A DNA stretch of 64,000 nt, taken from positions 70,343-134,342 of the forward strand of contig CAZKFG010000001.1 in assembly GCA_964551985.1 (NCBI GenBank). Reading direction: 5' to 3'. Every line of letters starts with the position of its first letter. Position 1 is the first letter of the stretch. The DNA is from CAZKFG01 sp964551985. GTDB lineage: Bacteria > Bacillota > Negativicutes > Acidaminococcales > JAISLQ01. Of this stretch, positions 17,402-26,717 are shown piece after piece. Below the pieces are notes generated by a model. That model had not been told where the DNA came from. It made no database searches and saw only the letters and a list, made by a program, of their open reading frames with translations. The translations under genes and the position numbers were made by a program.

Positions 17402-18878
17402 CGCTTTGTAATAGTATTTTGTTTTTTATCTCTTGCACCAAGCGAATAGTTTTAGCAAGTTTTTCTTCTTTTCTCCGTCCAAATTGCAAATACCAACCTA
17501 AAAGAATACCTGCATCGCGATAAATCAATCGCCCTGATGATGCTTTAAACAGGGAAAATATTTGTTTGCTTATATTTTGATCTCTTTGCTTAGTTTCCAT
17601 TAAATGGAGCAAATTGCTAAGTTTTTTAAAAAATTTACTAAATTCTTTGGGCAAAGATTGTTTTGTTAAAGTTATCATACATTCTAATGCCACTATATCT
17701 TTCGTATATGTGGAAAAATCAATCTTCCTTATCTCTTCGATTATGTAATCTTTCACCGTAGTTTCTACAATGTTTTGCCAAGGATTATGATTTAGCCAAG
17801 CCCACAGCGCAAAAAAGTTTCTCGAATAAATGCCTTTATTAAGATTATCTTGTAGTTTTTCCAATTGTATTTGTTGTTGCTTTTTAATAATTTCTGTAAA
17901 AACATTGGTTATCTTAAAGTCTAGTTGCTTACATTGTATTTTTTGCCAATTGTTATCAAGCTCAAACAACATTTTGTGGACAAATAAGTCTTTTAGCAGT
18001 ACATCCAAAACTTTTAGATGAATGTCAAGTTCTGCTTGCAACAGAGGTTTTGCAAAAACAAGCATGTTTTGCAATAACTGTATCCGACTTAATAGTTCTT
18101 CGCTTTCTTTTTTATGACAATTACTATCTAAAAAGTCCTTCAAGCACGCTAAACAATGACCTGCTTGCAAAACAATCGCATCCAAAAGTTCTTGTTTAAA
18201 CGGCTGCTCTACTCCAATACTTTCAATTTGCAAACTTCTTGGCTTAGTAATTTCTTCACCAGATAGTTCACAGCCTTGAAAATATTTACTTTTAGCTTGA
18301 GAATAAATAGGAACTATACTAGATAATTGCGCTATAAAATCAATAAGGTCTTGTAAATTACCTTTTTTAAGTTCAAATTCCAGTTCTGCTATTGGCAAGG
18401 TTTTATCACCAGCAATAATTTTGCCAATATCGACCGCCATTTCAACAACCGTCTCTTCTGTTAAAGCTAAATCACAAAGCCTTCTTTGCACATCAACACA
18501 AAAAAGTTCTTCAACTGTACCTTCTTTTTCCACAATAGCTTTTATATCAACAATAAAATCTATCTTACTAAAACCTTCAAAATCTGGCGTTTCGGTTGTT
18601 AAATCAACATTATATTCCATTCGTTCTGACAATCCGCCACTATTTTTATGCTCTGTCTTTATTGTCGCAACATAACCGCTAGGCTCTTTGCGTACCCTAA
18701 ATACCATACCGAGTTTTGCAAATTTGCGTTTTGGAGTATCGTAATAACGGCTTTGCAAATTTTGCACTTTTTGTGTTCCTAAAACTATATATTTATTGAT
18801 AAATTCAAGTTCTAAAATGCCTTCTAAAATATACTGAGATATGGCAACAAGTTTTATTTCCTTCTCTACATTAGTCAT
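17385..18878 (-). CDS. CYTH-CHAD domain protein
   Basis: A 497-residue fusion of an N-terminal CYTH (triphosphate tunnel metalloenzyme) domain and a C-terminal CHAD helical domain. CYTH runs about 1-200: it opens with EKEIKL, the ExExK signature, followed by LQSRYYDTPKRKFAKLGMVFRVR and TIKTEHKNSGGLSERMEYN, basic residues that line the tunnel for polyphosphate-type ligands. CHAD (about 225-490) is His/Lys/Arg-rich helices and binds polyphosphate in studied proteins. The likely activity is triphosphatase/inorganic polyphosphate handling. The ATG at 18878 has GAGGTG upstream and is preferred over an upstream TTG. It lies 8 bases after a small unknown gene. Confidence 0.88.
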   Translation of the reverse strand: MTNVEKEIKLVAISQYILEGILELEFINKYIVLGTQKVQNLQSRYYDTPKRKFAKLGMVFRVRKEPSGYVATIKTEHKNSGGLSERMEYNVDLTTETPDFEGFSKIDFIVDIKAIVEKEGTVEELFCVDVQRRLCDLALTEETVVEMAVDIGKIIAGDKTLPIAELEFELKKGNLQDLIDFIAQLSSIVPIYSQAKSKYFQGCELSGEEITKPRSLQIESIGVEQPFKQELLDAIVLQAGHCLACLKDFLDSNCHKKESEELLSRIQLLQNMLVFAKPLLQAELDIHLKVLDVLLKDLFVHKMLFELDNNWQKIQCKQLDFKITNVFTEIIKKQQQIQLEKLQDNLNKGIYSRNFFALWAWLNHNPWQNIVETTVKDYIIEEIRKIDFSTYTKDIVALECMITLTKQSLPKEFSKFFKKLSNLLHLMETKQRDQNISKQIFSLFKASSGRLIYRDAGILLGWYLQFGRRKEEKLAKTIRLVQEIKNKILLQSEKTSS

Positions 18879-18886
18879 ATAACACC

Positions 18887-19132
18887 TCAACCGCGAATAT
18901 CTGTGTATATTATCTGTGCTTTATCTAAGTCATACTCTTTGCACTCTAAAAGCTTTAAATCTTCAACCCGCCAACCTGAATTTTGCTCGGCTAAAATTTT
19001 TAGTGCCTCATCTATACTATTTGCCGCTACAATTGCTACAACATCAGTATAAAAATCTTGGTGAACACAAGGCTCGTTAATCATGCTATAGCTATGAAAT
19101 TTTCTGTTATGCCGCCAAACATATACTTTCAT
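18887..19132 (-). CDS. Conserved-looking small protein of unknown function
   Basis: An 81-residue soluble acidic protein (MKVYVWRHNRKFHSYSM start) I do not recognise. It appears alpha/beta, with a SIDEALKILAEQNSGWRVEDL helix in the middle, a pattern reminiscent of small proteins whose helix feeds residues to a sensor or stress module, but no family can be named. It has a GGTGGTGC site upstream, and CYTH-CHAD follows after 8 bases, so the two are probably co-transcribed. Codon use is like its neighbours. Confidence 0.7.
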   Translation of the reverse strand: MKVYVWRHNRKFHSYSMINEPCVHQDFYTDVVAIVAANSIDEALKILAEQNSGWRVEDLKLLECKEYDLDKAQIIYTDIRG

Positions 19133-19164
19133 TTTAGCACCACCTTCATTTGATAATTATACCA

Positions 19165-19201
19165 TAAAAAATACCCTATTCTCAAGAATAGGGTATTTTT
19201 T
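19165..19201 (-). terminator. lysS terminator
   Basis: Stem AAATACCCTATTCT / AGAATAGGGTATTT with a 2-base loop and A/T runs, right after the lysS stop codon. Confidence 0.9.
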
Positions 19202-20712
19202 TATAATCTACGCATTTGTGGGAACAATAAAACGTCTCTTATAGAAGTGCTGTTTGTCAAGAACATAACAAGCCTATCTAGTCCAATACCAAGACCACCT
19301 GTAGGTGGCATGCCATATTCTAAAGCATGAATATAATCTTCGTCCATCATATGTGCTTCATCGTCACCTGCAGTTCGATCTTGCACTTGTTTGACAAAAC
19401 GCTCTTTTTGATCTATTGGATCATTTAGTTCTGAAAAACCATTACACAATTCACGGCCAAAAACAAAAGTTTCAAATCTATCTGTTATCTCTACATTTTG
19501 CTCACTACTTTTAGCAAGTGGTGATATTTCTTTTGGGTGGCCTGTGATAAATGTCGGTTGAATTAGCTTTTCTTCAACATATTTTTCAAAGACTGCGTTT
19601 AAAATCTTGCCAATACCAAAAGATTTTTCTATCTCTACATGTAATTTATCAGCTATGCCTCTTGCAACATCTAAATCATCAATACCGGTAAAATCAACTC
19701 CCGTATGTTCTTTGACAGCATCAATCATGCTAATGCAGTTCCAAGGCGGGGTGAAATCTATTTGTTTATCTTGGTATACCACAATAGGTGTACCTAAAAC
19801 GTCCATAACAACATTATAAATAAGTTCTTGAGTCAAATTCATAACATCTTTGTAATCAGCATAAGCTTGATAAACTTCTAGCAGTGTAAATTCAGGGTTG
19901 TGGCGAATTGATAAGCCTTCATTTCTAAAAACTCGTCCTACTTCATAAACACGCTCTAATCCACCTACAATCAGGCGTTTCAAGTACAACTCTGGAGCAA
20001 TACGCATAAATAGCTGCATATCAAGCGCATTATGATGAGTAACAAACGGTTTTGCCGCAGCGCCACCAGCGATAGAGTGCATCATTGGTGTTTCTACTTC
20101 CAAGAAATCTTTAGTATCCAAAAAATTTCTTACACTGCGAATAATCTTACTACGCATGACAAAAGTTTGTCTTACATCAGAATTTACTATCAAATCAACA
20201 TATCTTTGGCGGTATCTCAAATCAACATCTTTTAAACCATGCCATTTTTCCGGCAGCGGTCTTAAAGACTTAGATAAAAACTGCATATCATTTGCTTTTA
20301 CGCTAACTTCGCCTGTGTGTGTACGAAATACAGTACCACTAACACCGATAATATCACCTATATCAATAAGTTTTAAAAGTCCATAAACATCTTCACCTAA
20401 AATATCTTTACGTAAATAACATTGAATGTTACCTGTTTTGTCCATCAGATTTAAAAAAGCTGTTTTACCGTGACCACGAACAGCCATAATACGACCAGCA
20501 ACAGTCACTGTATCTGTTTCACTAAAATTATCAAAATTATTTATAACATCTGCAGCGCTGTGTGTAGCCTGAAAACGTCGACCAAAAGGATCAATGCCTT
20601 TGTCCTTTAAATCTTGCAGCTTTTGCAAACGAACTAGCACTTGTTCATTTAACTTTTGTTCATCTAAAATATGATCTTGTTGTTCTTGATTAATTTGTTT
20701 TTCATCAGACAT
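19201..20712 (-). CDS. lysS: Lysyl-tRNA synthetase (class II)
   Basis: A 503-residue enzyme that charges tRNA-Lys. It has an N-terminal OB-fold anticodon-binding domain (about 60-165; TVAGRIMAVRGHGKTAFLNL), then the class II core with motif 1 near RSVRNFLDTKDFLEVETPMM, motif 2 at VFRNEGLSIRHNPEFTLLE and motif 3 GGLGIGLDRLVM close to the end. The ATG at 20712 is used; an adjacent TTG would add one residue. Last gene of birA-coaX-dusB-greA-lysS, with greA stopping 5 bases upstream. Normal length. Confidence 0.98.
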   Translation of the reverse strand: MSDEKQINQEQQDHILDEQKLNEQVLVRLQKLQDLKDKGIDPFGRRFQATHSAADVINNFDNFSETDTVTVAGRIMAVRGHGKTAFLNLMDKTGNIQCYLRKDILGEDVYGLLKLIDIGDIIGVSGTVFRTHTGEVSVKANDMQFLSKSLRPLPEKWHGLKDVDLRYRQRYVDLIVNSDVRQTFVMRSKIIRSVRNFLDTKDFLEVETPMMHSIAGGAAAKPFVTHHNALDMQLFMRIAPELYLKRLIVGGLERVYEVGRVFRNEGLSIRHNPEFTLLEVYQAYADYKDVMNLTQELIYNVVMDVLGTPIVVYQDKQIDFTPPWNCISMIDAVKEHTGVDFTGIDDLDVARGIADKLHVEIEKSFGIGKILNAVFEKYVEEKLIQPTFITGHPKEISPLAKSSEQNVEITDRFETFVFGRELCNGFSELNDPIDQKERFVKQVQDRTAGDDEAHMMDEDYIHALEYGMPPTGGLGIGLDRLVMFLTNSTSIRDVLLFPQMRRL

Positions 20713-20717
20713 CAATC

Positions 20718-21206
20718 TTACCTCTTACTGCGACCTTTAATAGACACAATTTTATATTTAATAACCCCATCTGGAACGCTAACTTCCACAGTATCACCCG
20801 ATTTTTTGCCCATAATAGCAACACCCACTGGTGATTCATTAGAAATTTTATGTTCCAGTGGATCTGCTTCAGCAGAACCGACAATTGTATATTCAACAGT
20901 TTCTTTTAATGCAACGTCTTTGAGATTTACTGTCGTACCAAGCATTACAAGATCATTGTTACGACCATCATTTTCTATAACTTTTGCCGTACGAACCATT
21001 TTTTCTAAAGTTATAATTTCACCTTCAATAAAAGCCTGCTCGTTCTTGGCATCTTCATATTCTGAGTTTTCACTAATATCACCAAAACTAATCGCTTGTT
21101 TAATGCGTTCGGCAACTTCTAACCTTCGCACAGATTTTAAGAGTTCTAATTTTTCTTCTAGTTTTTTTAACCCTTCGGCAGTTAAAATGGTTTCTTTTTC
21201 TGTCAT
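20718..21206 (-). CDS. greA: Transcription elongation factor GreA
   Basis: A 162-residue factor that enters the RNA polymerase secondary channel and triggers cleavage of backtracked RNA. It has the N-terminal coiled coil with the acidic tip [24 protein letters not shown] (split about 40-63; D and E of the tip present) and the FKBP-like C-terminal domain with [18 protein letters not shown]. The ATG at 21204-21206 with GAGAGGA upstream gives the usual [12 protein letters not shown] start. Upstream of lysS, as in many Firmicutes. Confidence 0.98.
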   Translation of the reverse strand: MTEKETILTAEGLKKLEEKLELLKSVRRLEVAERIKQAISFGDISENSEYEDAKNEQAFIEGEIITLEKMVRTAKVIENDGRNNDLVMLGTTVNLKDVALKETVEYTIVGSAEADPLEHKISNESPVGVAIMGKKSGDTVEVSVPDGVIKYKIVSIKGRSKR

Positions 21207-21283
21207 AATATATCCTCTCCACAACAAGCTTTATTTTTTAGTAAGTAGCTATCTTATCATTATAGATTTAGCAACCTTTATTG

Positions 21284-22261
21284 TCAACTTATACTACTTT
21301 TTATTTTCAGCAAATATTCATCAAGCAAAGTTAAAAACTCTTTTTCAGTGCAACAATTGTTAAATAGATTTCTATATTCAGTTGCATAGAAAAGTCCTTT
21401 AATATAAGTTGCAACATGCCGCCTCATTTGCTTTATTGCAATACATTCACCCTTGCACTCAATTAAAAGTTGTAAATGTCTTTTTATCAAAGCAAATTTT
21501 TCTTCAATACTAGGTTCAGGCAGAATTTCACCAGTCTTTAAATATCTTCTTGTTTGCTCAAACAACCACGGATTACCTTCAGCTGCTCTACCAATCATCA
21601 CTGCTTGACAACCTGTTTTTTGCATCATAGACAAAGCATCTTGAGGTGTTTTTACGTCTCCGTTACCAATTACAGGAATATCAACAGCGCTTACAACATC
21701 TTTAATTATCTGCCAATCAGCAAATCCTGAATAAAACTGCTCTCTTGTTCTTGCATGTATAGCTACAGCGCTTGCACCAGCTTTTTGCGCTAAAAGAGCA
21801 ACCTCTGGTGCATTTATGCTTTTTTCGTCCCAGCCTGAGCGTATTTTTATTGTAACAGGTATTTTTACAGCATCAACTGTATATGCTACTATCTCATAAA
21901 CTAATTTTGGCTCTTTTAAAAGTGCCGACCCTTCGTTGTTCTTTACAACCTTTGGCACAGGACAACCCATGTTTATATCTATAATATCTGGCTGCAATTG
22001 AGCTACTTTTACTGCGGCTCGTGCTATTTCCTTGGGATCTGAACCAAACAACTGAATTGCAAAGGGTCTTTCGGCATCTACAAAATCCATCAATTCAAAA
22101 GTTTTTTGATTTTTGTACAAAAGCCCTTTTGAGCTAATCATCTCTGAAACCAAAAGTCCGCAACCAAAATCTTTAACAATTTGTCTAAATGGTGCATCAG
22201 TAACACCTGCCATCGGCGCTAAAACCAAAGGCACGTCTATGTTTACATTTCCTATTTGCAT
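21284..22261 (-). CDS. dusB: tRNA-dihydrouridine synthase
   Basis: A 325-residue FMN-dependent enzyme that reduces uridine to dihydrouridine in the tRNA D-loop. A TIM barrel with LAPMAGVTDAPFRQI (about 15-29), SEMISSKGLL, the catalytic cysteine in NMGCPVPKV (about 97-105), the IRSGWD strand and IGNGD / GRAAEGNPW phosphate-binding motifs. It follows coaX by 2 bases; a 77-base gap with no clear terminator precedes greA. Same order as dusB-lysS in Bacillus. Confidence 0.96.
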   Translation of the reverse strand: MQIGNVNIDVPLVLAPMAGVTDAPFRQIVKDFGCGLLVSEMISSKGLLYKNQKTFELMDFVDAERPFAIQLFGSDPKEIARAAVKVAQLQPDIIDINMGCPVPKVVKNNEGSALLKEPKLVYEIVAYTVDAVKIPVTIKIRSGWDEKSINAPEVALLAQKAGASAVAIHARTREQFYSGFADWQIIKDVVSAVDIPVIGNGDVKTPQDALSMMQKTGCQAVMIGRAAEGNPWLFEQTRRYLKTGEILPEPSIEEKFALIKRHLQLLIECKGECIAIKQMRRHVATYIKGLFYATEYRNLFNNCCTEKEFLTLLDEYLLKIKSSIS

Positions 22262-22263
22262 AA

Positions 22264-23034
22264 TTAAATATTACGGCTATAAATTATTCTTAGCCCATCT
22301 AAAGTTAAAAAAGGCTCAACGCAATCAATTGACGCTGTTTCTGAGGCCATTAACGATGCCATACCACCTGTCGCAATAACATAAGCATTTGCTCCAAGCT
22401 CGTGCTTCATCCTATTGACAATCCCTTCAATCAAGCCAACATAACCATAGATAATGCCAGATTGCATACTTTTTACAGTATTTCGACAAATAACTGTTTT
22501 AGGTTTTTTCAGCTCTATTCTCGGCAATTTCGCTGCCCGTTGAAACATTGCCTCTGTGGATATTCCAATACCTGGCGAAATCGCACCACCTAGATATTCT
22601 GCTTTTTCATTGATAACGCAGAAAGTTAAAGCTGTACCTATATCAATAATAATAAGTGGTCCTTTTTCTTGATATTTTTCATAAGCTGCAACAGCATTTA
22701 CAATTCTATCTGCACCAACTTCACGTGGATTTTCATATTTAATGAAAATACCTGTCTTAACGCCTGGTCCTATAACCAAAGGCTGTACTCCAAAATAGCG
22801 TTTGCACATACGAGCAAGCGGTACAGTAAGAGGTGGCACAACAGTTGAAATTGCTACTGCTTCTATCTTATCCATAGCTATATTACTATAAGAGAACATA
22901 TTGCCAATTAAAATACCATATTCGTCTGCTGTTCTATTGCGATCACTAGACAATCGCCAATGCACAAGTAATTTATCTTTATCATACACACCCGCAACAA
23001 TATTAGTGTTGCCAACATCTAAAACCAATAGCAT
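22264..23034 (-). CDS. coaX: Type III pantothenate kinase CoaX
   Basis: A 256-residue ASKHA kinase for the first step of CoA synthesis, the type insensitive to CoA feedback. The P-loop-like [13 protein letters not shown] is at about 4-16, [13 protein letters not shown] near 100 and [12 protein letters not shown] near 122, all hallmark motifs, followed by [11 protein letters not shown]. The ATG at 23032-23034 is chosen for the family start [11 protein letters not shown] and the GGGGGA upstream; a longer reading would add nine atypical residues. It lies between birA and dusB. Confidence 0.97.
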   Translation of the reverse strand: MLLVLDVGNTNIVAGVYDKDKLLVHWRLSSDRNRTADEYGILIGNMFSYSNIAMDKIEAVAISTVVPPLTVPLARMCKRYFGVQPLVIGPGVKTGIFIKYENPREVGADRIVNAVAAYEKYQEKGPLIIIDIGTALTFCVINEKAEYLGGAISPGIGISTEAMFQRAAKLPRIELKKPKTVICRNTVKSMQSGIIYGYVGLIEGIVNRMKHELGANAYVIATGGMASLMASETASIDCVEPFLTLDGLRIIYSRNI

Positions 23035-23063
23035 AAAAGCCGTCCCCCTAAAATATTGCAAAA

Positions 23064-24056
23064 TTAAATATAACTTTTCCCGTCTTGAGCCCGAATAGAA
23101 ACATCACCTGCTAAAACCGTACATCTACTTTTGTCTTCTTTTTGTACAATTAAAGCTCCGTTATCATCTATATCAACAGCTAAAGCTTGAAAACTCTCAC
23201 CTGGCGCTATAACTTTAACATTTTTACCTATTGTTATGCAATAGTCTCTCCATTGTTTTAAAACAAAATCAAAACCTTCTGCAATAACCTTATCATATAA
23301 AAATTCAAATTCTTTTAATATATCACACAAAAGTTTTGATCTATCTATTGGCTCATCAGTAAAATCGCTCAAAGAAGCTGCCTTATCTTTTATATCATCA
23401 GGTAATATTGATTTTTTTATATTAACATTTATCCCAATACCAATAACAATATAATTTATACCTTCCATCGCGGCATTCATCTCTGTCAAAATACCAACAA
23501 TTTTTTTACCTTTGTAAATTATATCATTTGGCCATTTTATACCTACTTTAAGCTCAAGCTGCTGCTCAAACACCCTTGCTAAAGCCAGTGCCACAAGAAG
23601 TGTAAACTTTGGTGCTTCTTGTGGTAAAAGTGGTGGTCTTAAAACAACAGAAAACCAAATACCTTGCGCTGTAGGAGAAAACCAACCTCTAGATAGCCTA
23701 CCCTTACCAGCAAGCTGCTGTTCAGAGACGATTATAGTACCATGTTTGCAACCATCAAAAGCTTTTTGCTTAGCAATAGTATTTGTCGATTGTACATCTT
23801 TTTGATAAACTATCTCTTGACCAAGCCATTTAGTTTGCAAGTTTGCTCTTATTTCTGCAGGTAATAACAAATCTGGTATGCTATTTAATATATAGCCTTT
23901 TTTATAGACAGCCTCAATATCATACCCAGACTGCTTAAGTTGCTGAATATGTTTCCAAACAGCGGTCCTAGAAATTGACATTTGTCTGGAAATCTCTTGC
24001 CCCGAGATATGTTTATTTATGTTCTTTCTCAATAAGTCAATTATTTTCTCACGCAC
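23064..24056 (-). CDS. birA: Bifunctional biotin-protein ligase / biotin repressor BirA
   Basis: A 330-residue protein that attaches biotin to carboxylase subunits and, through its N-terminal helix-turn-helix ([24 protein letters not shown], in two parts about 15-40), represses biotin genes. The ligase core shows [12 protein letters not shown] (biotinyl-AMP loop), KWPNDI and [11 protein letters not shown] place the start at the GTG 24054-24056: it has AGAAGGTG just upstream and matches the Bacillus BirA N-terminus. An ATG at 24083 is nine codons earlier but sits at the predicted transcription start. Own promoter at 24088-24116. Confidence 0.93.
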   Translation of the reverse strand: MREKIIDLLRKNINKHISGQEISRQMSISRTAVWKHIQQLKQSGYDIEAVYKKGYILNSIPDLLLPAEIRANLQTKWLGQEIVYQKDVQSTNTIAKQKAFDGCKHGTIIVSEQQLAGKGRLSRGWFSPTAQGIWFSVVLRPPLLPQEAPKFTLLVALALARVFEQQLELKVGIKWPNDIIYKGKKIVGILTEMNAAMEGINYIVIGIGINVNIKKSILPDDIKDKAASLSDFTDEPIDRSKLLCDILKEFEFLYDKVIAEGFDFVLKQWRDYCITIGKNVKVIAPGESFQALAVDIDDNGALIVQKEDKSRCTVLAGDVSIRAQDGKSYI

Positions 24057-24087
24057 TTTTTCACCTTCTAAAAAACAATTCATTATT

Positions 24088-24116
24088 AGATTATCAATTG
24101 GTTAACCTATTGTCAA
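24088..24116 (-). promoter_or_regulatory. birA promoter with palindrome in the spacer
   Basis: TTGACA, 17-base spacer, TAATCT on the minus strand. The spacer contains the palindrome GGTTAACC, like a half-site of Firmicute BirA operators, so self-control is possible. The predicted start falls at about 24081, supporting the later GTG start of birA. Confidence 0.75.
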
Positions 24117-24120
24117 TAAA

Positions 24121-24150
24121 AAAAACAAGTAGCAATTGCTACTTGTTTAA
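24121..24150 (-). terminator. ftsH terminator
   Basis: Perfect palindrome AAACAAGTAGCAA / TTGCTACTTGTTT with A/T runs, directly after ftsH and before the birA promoter. Confidence 0.88.
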
Positions 24151-24152
24151 AA

Positions 24153-26075
24153 TTAATAAACTGTTCTAGATTTAGCATCATCTACTAAAGGTGATTCTGC
24201 CTGTACAGGTTCAACTTTAGGCTCACAAACGCTCACTTTTACTTCTTCTGGAGTTTGTTCAGGTGTAGCATCTTCATTATCACAAAGTCTACCTTTTTCC
24301 ATTAAACAAGCTATATCCTGAGCTTCCAAAGTTTCTTTTTGCAATAAAGCTTCAGCGATTAGGTGAAGTTTATCAACATTTTCCTTAAGTGCACTTTCTG
24401 TAAGTGCATATGCTTCTTCAATAAACGCTCTGACTTCATTATCAATAGCAAAAGCCACTTCTTCACTATAGTCTTTATCACGCCCAATATCACGACCTAA
24501 AAACACTTGATCTTGACGACGTCCAAAGGTTATAGGACCTAGTTTTTCACTCATGCCATATTCGCAAATCATTTTTCTTGCTAGCGCTGTTGCACGCTCT
24601 AAATCATTTTGAGCACCTGTTGATATTTCATCTAAAATGATCGCCTCAGCAACACGTCCACCAAGTAAGGTTTTCAATTGATCTAAAAGTTCTGATCTTG
24701 TAGCATAATATCTATCTTCTTTAGGTAACATAAGCGTATACCCGCCAGCGCGTCCTCGAGGGATTATAGATACTTTATGCACAGGATCGGTGTTTTTAAG
24801 CAGCAGTCCAATAAGCGCGTGTCCTGCTTCATGATAAGCAGTAAGTTTTTTCTCATTATCACTTATAACACGACTTTTTCTCTCTGGTCCTGCAATAACA
24901 CGTTCAATAGATTCTTCTAGCGCATCCATATTAATAGTCTTTTTATTACGACGAGCAGATAACAATGCTGCCTCATTAACAAGATTGCTTAAATCTGCAC
25001 CAGTAAAACCTGGAGTTCTTCTGGCAAGTACATTTAAATCGGCATTTTTATCTACCGGTTTACCTTTAACATGCACTTTTAAAATTTCAAAGCGCCCCTT
25101 GACATCTGGTTTATCAACAACAATTTGACGATCGAAACGACCTGGTCTCAATAACGCAGGATCTAAAATATCTGGTCTATTTGTAGCAGCAATAATGATA
25201 ATTCCTTCATTGACACCAAAACCATCCATCTCTACAAGCAATTGGTTTAAAGTTTGTTCACGTTCATCGTGTCCGCCACCAAGACCTGCACCCCTTTGAC
25301 GACCAACTGCGTCTATTTCATCTATAAACACTATACAAGGTGCGTTCTTCTTAGCTTGATCAAACAAATCACGTACACGCGATGCACCAACACCAACAAA
25401 CATTTCCACAAAATCCGAGCCACTTATGCTAAAAAATGGTACGCCAGCTTCACCAGCAACAGCCTTTGCAAGCAAAGTTTTACCTGTTCCAGGTGGTCCA
25501 AATAACAAGACCCCTTTAGGAATTCTGGCACCGAGTTCATTAAATTTTTTAGGAAATTTTAAAAACTCAACAACTTCTTCAAGTTCTTGCTTAGATTCAT
25601 CAGCTCCGGCAACATCGGCAAAAGAAATCTTTACCTTATCATCACCGTACATTTTAGCTTTGCTTTTACCAAAACTCATAACCTTGCTACCACTGCCTTG
25701 AGTTTGTTGCATTATAAAAAACCATACACCAATAAGCAGTAACATTGGTAAAAGAGACGAAAACAATGTCGTCCACCAAGGTGGTTGTGGCGGCAATTCT
25801 GCCTTTATTTCAACATTACGATCTGTTAATTTTTCAATTAATTTAGGATCGTTTGGTGAAATAGTTGTAAACTCTTTACCTGCTTTGTCTTTACCTTTGA
25901 TAGTGTTTTCAACAATTGTAACTTGGGCAATTTGACCTTGTTCTACCTGTCTTGCAAAACTTGTGTAAGACATTTCATTTTTATTAACATTATGCGATGA
26001 ATAAAAATCAATTATATAAATCGCAATCATAATTATTAATAAATAAAAAGTAACATTTTTAAAAAATTTATTCAA
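24153..26075 (-). CDS. ftsH: ATP-dependent zinc metalloprotease FtsH
   Basis: A 640-residue membrane AAA+ protease for quality control and regulator turnover. Two N-terminal membrane helices (about 5-22 and 100-120) frame an extracytoplasmic domain; Walker [14 protein letters not shown] (about 193-205), the [14 protein letters not shown] pore loop, the [24 protein letters not shown] split around 300, and the protease motif HEAGH near 412 follow. The C-terminal tail is acidic. The start is the TTG at 26073-26075 with AAGGAGG upstream; the longer reading starts inside the ribosome binding site. Follows hpt. Confidence 0.97.
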   Translation of the reverse strand: MNKFFKNVTFYLLIIMIAIYIIDFYSSHNVNKNEMSYTSFARQVEQGQIAQVTIVENTIKGKDKAGKEFTTISPNDPKLIEKLTDRNVEIKAELPPQPPWWTTLFSSLLPMLLLIGVWFFIMQQTQGSGSKVMSFGKSKAKMYGDDKVKISFADVAGADESKQELEEVVEFLKFPKKFNELGARIPKGVLLFGPPGTGKTLLAKAVAGEAGVPFFSISGSDFVEMFVGVGASRVRDLFDQAKKNAPCIVFIDEIDAVGRQRGAGLGGGHDEREQTLNQLLVEMDGFGVNEGIIIIAATNRPDILDPALLRPGRFDRQIVVDKPDVKGRFEILKVHVKGKPVDKNADLNVLARRTPGFTGADLSNLVNEAALLSARRNKKTINMDALEESIERVIAGPERKSRVISDNEKKLTAYHEAGHALIGLLLKNTDPVHKVSIIPRGRAGGYTLMLPKEDRYYATRSELLDQLKTLLGGRVAEAIILDEISTGAQNDLERATALARKMICEYGMSEKLGPITFGRRQDQVFLGRDIGRDKDYSEEVAFAIDNEVRAFIEEAYALTESALKENVDKLHLIAEALLQKETLEAQDIACLMEKGRLCDNEDATPEQTPEEVKVSVCEPKVEPVQAESPLVDDAKSRTVY

Positions 26076-26179
26076 AAAAAGTAGTCCTCCTTCCACTCTA
26101 CTTCAAAATTAGCGAAAAATTATCACGCCATTATATAATACTACATACTAAGATTTTGAGCAAGCAATAATTATTCATT

Positions 26180-26716
26180 TCAATAAACACTTTTTTTCAA
26201 AACCCCAACATATGGTAAATTTCTATATTTTTGAGCATAATCAAGTCCATAACCGACAATAAATTCATCTGGTACAACAAATCCAACATAATCAGCATCT
26301 ATATTTGCTTTTCTACATTCTTTTTTGTCCAAAAAAGCACATGTTTTTATACTTTTAGGTTGTTTTAACTGTAAAAATTTTTTCACGCACTCTAAAGTCA
26401 GACCTGTATCAATAATGTCTTCTACAATCAAAACATCTTTATTGGTAATGTCTAGCCTTATATCCTTTATTATGTCCACACAACCACTACTTTGAGAACT
26501 TTTGCCATAAGAAGATACTATCATAAAATCAAATTTCAAAGGCAAATTTATAGCTCGAACTAAATCTGCTAAAAAAATTACCGAACCATTAAGTAATCCT
26601 AGCAAGACAAGCTCTTTATCTTTATAGTCTTTTTCTATTATACTGCCTAGTTCTCTTACCTTATCTTGCACTTGTTTTTCTGTATATAAAATCTCTTGAA
26701 TATCTTTTTGCATCAT
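26180..26716 (-). CDS. hpt: Hypoxanthine phosphoribosyltransferase
   Basis: A 178-residue purine salvage enzyme turning hypoxanthine or guanine plus PRPP into IMP or GMP. The PRPP-binding motif VLIVEDIIDTGLTL (about 94-107) is intact, with LLNGSVIFLADL near 41 and the YVGFVVPDEFIVGYGLDY segment near 142 typical for the family. It starts next to the tilS stop, with GGAGAA from the tilS end as ribosome binding site. Standard tilS-hpt-ftsH order. Confidence 0.97.
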   Translation of the reverse strand: MMQKDIQEILYTEKQVQDKVRELGSIIEKDYKDKELVLLGLLNGSVIFLADLVRAINLPLKFDFMIVSSYGKSSQSSGCVDIIKDIRLDITNKDVLIVEDIIDTGLTLECVKKFLQLKQPKSIKTCAFLDKKECRKANIDADYVGFVVPDEFIVGYGLDYAQKYRNLPYVGVLKKSVY

Positions 26717-26717
26717 T

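Noticed and set aside
20671..21363. 230-codon plus-strand frame across greA
   Set aside because: Antisense to greA and parts of lysS and dusB, which have clear family motifs; no promoter or ribosome binding site.
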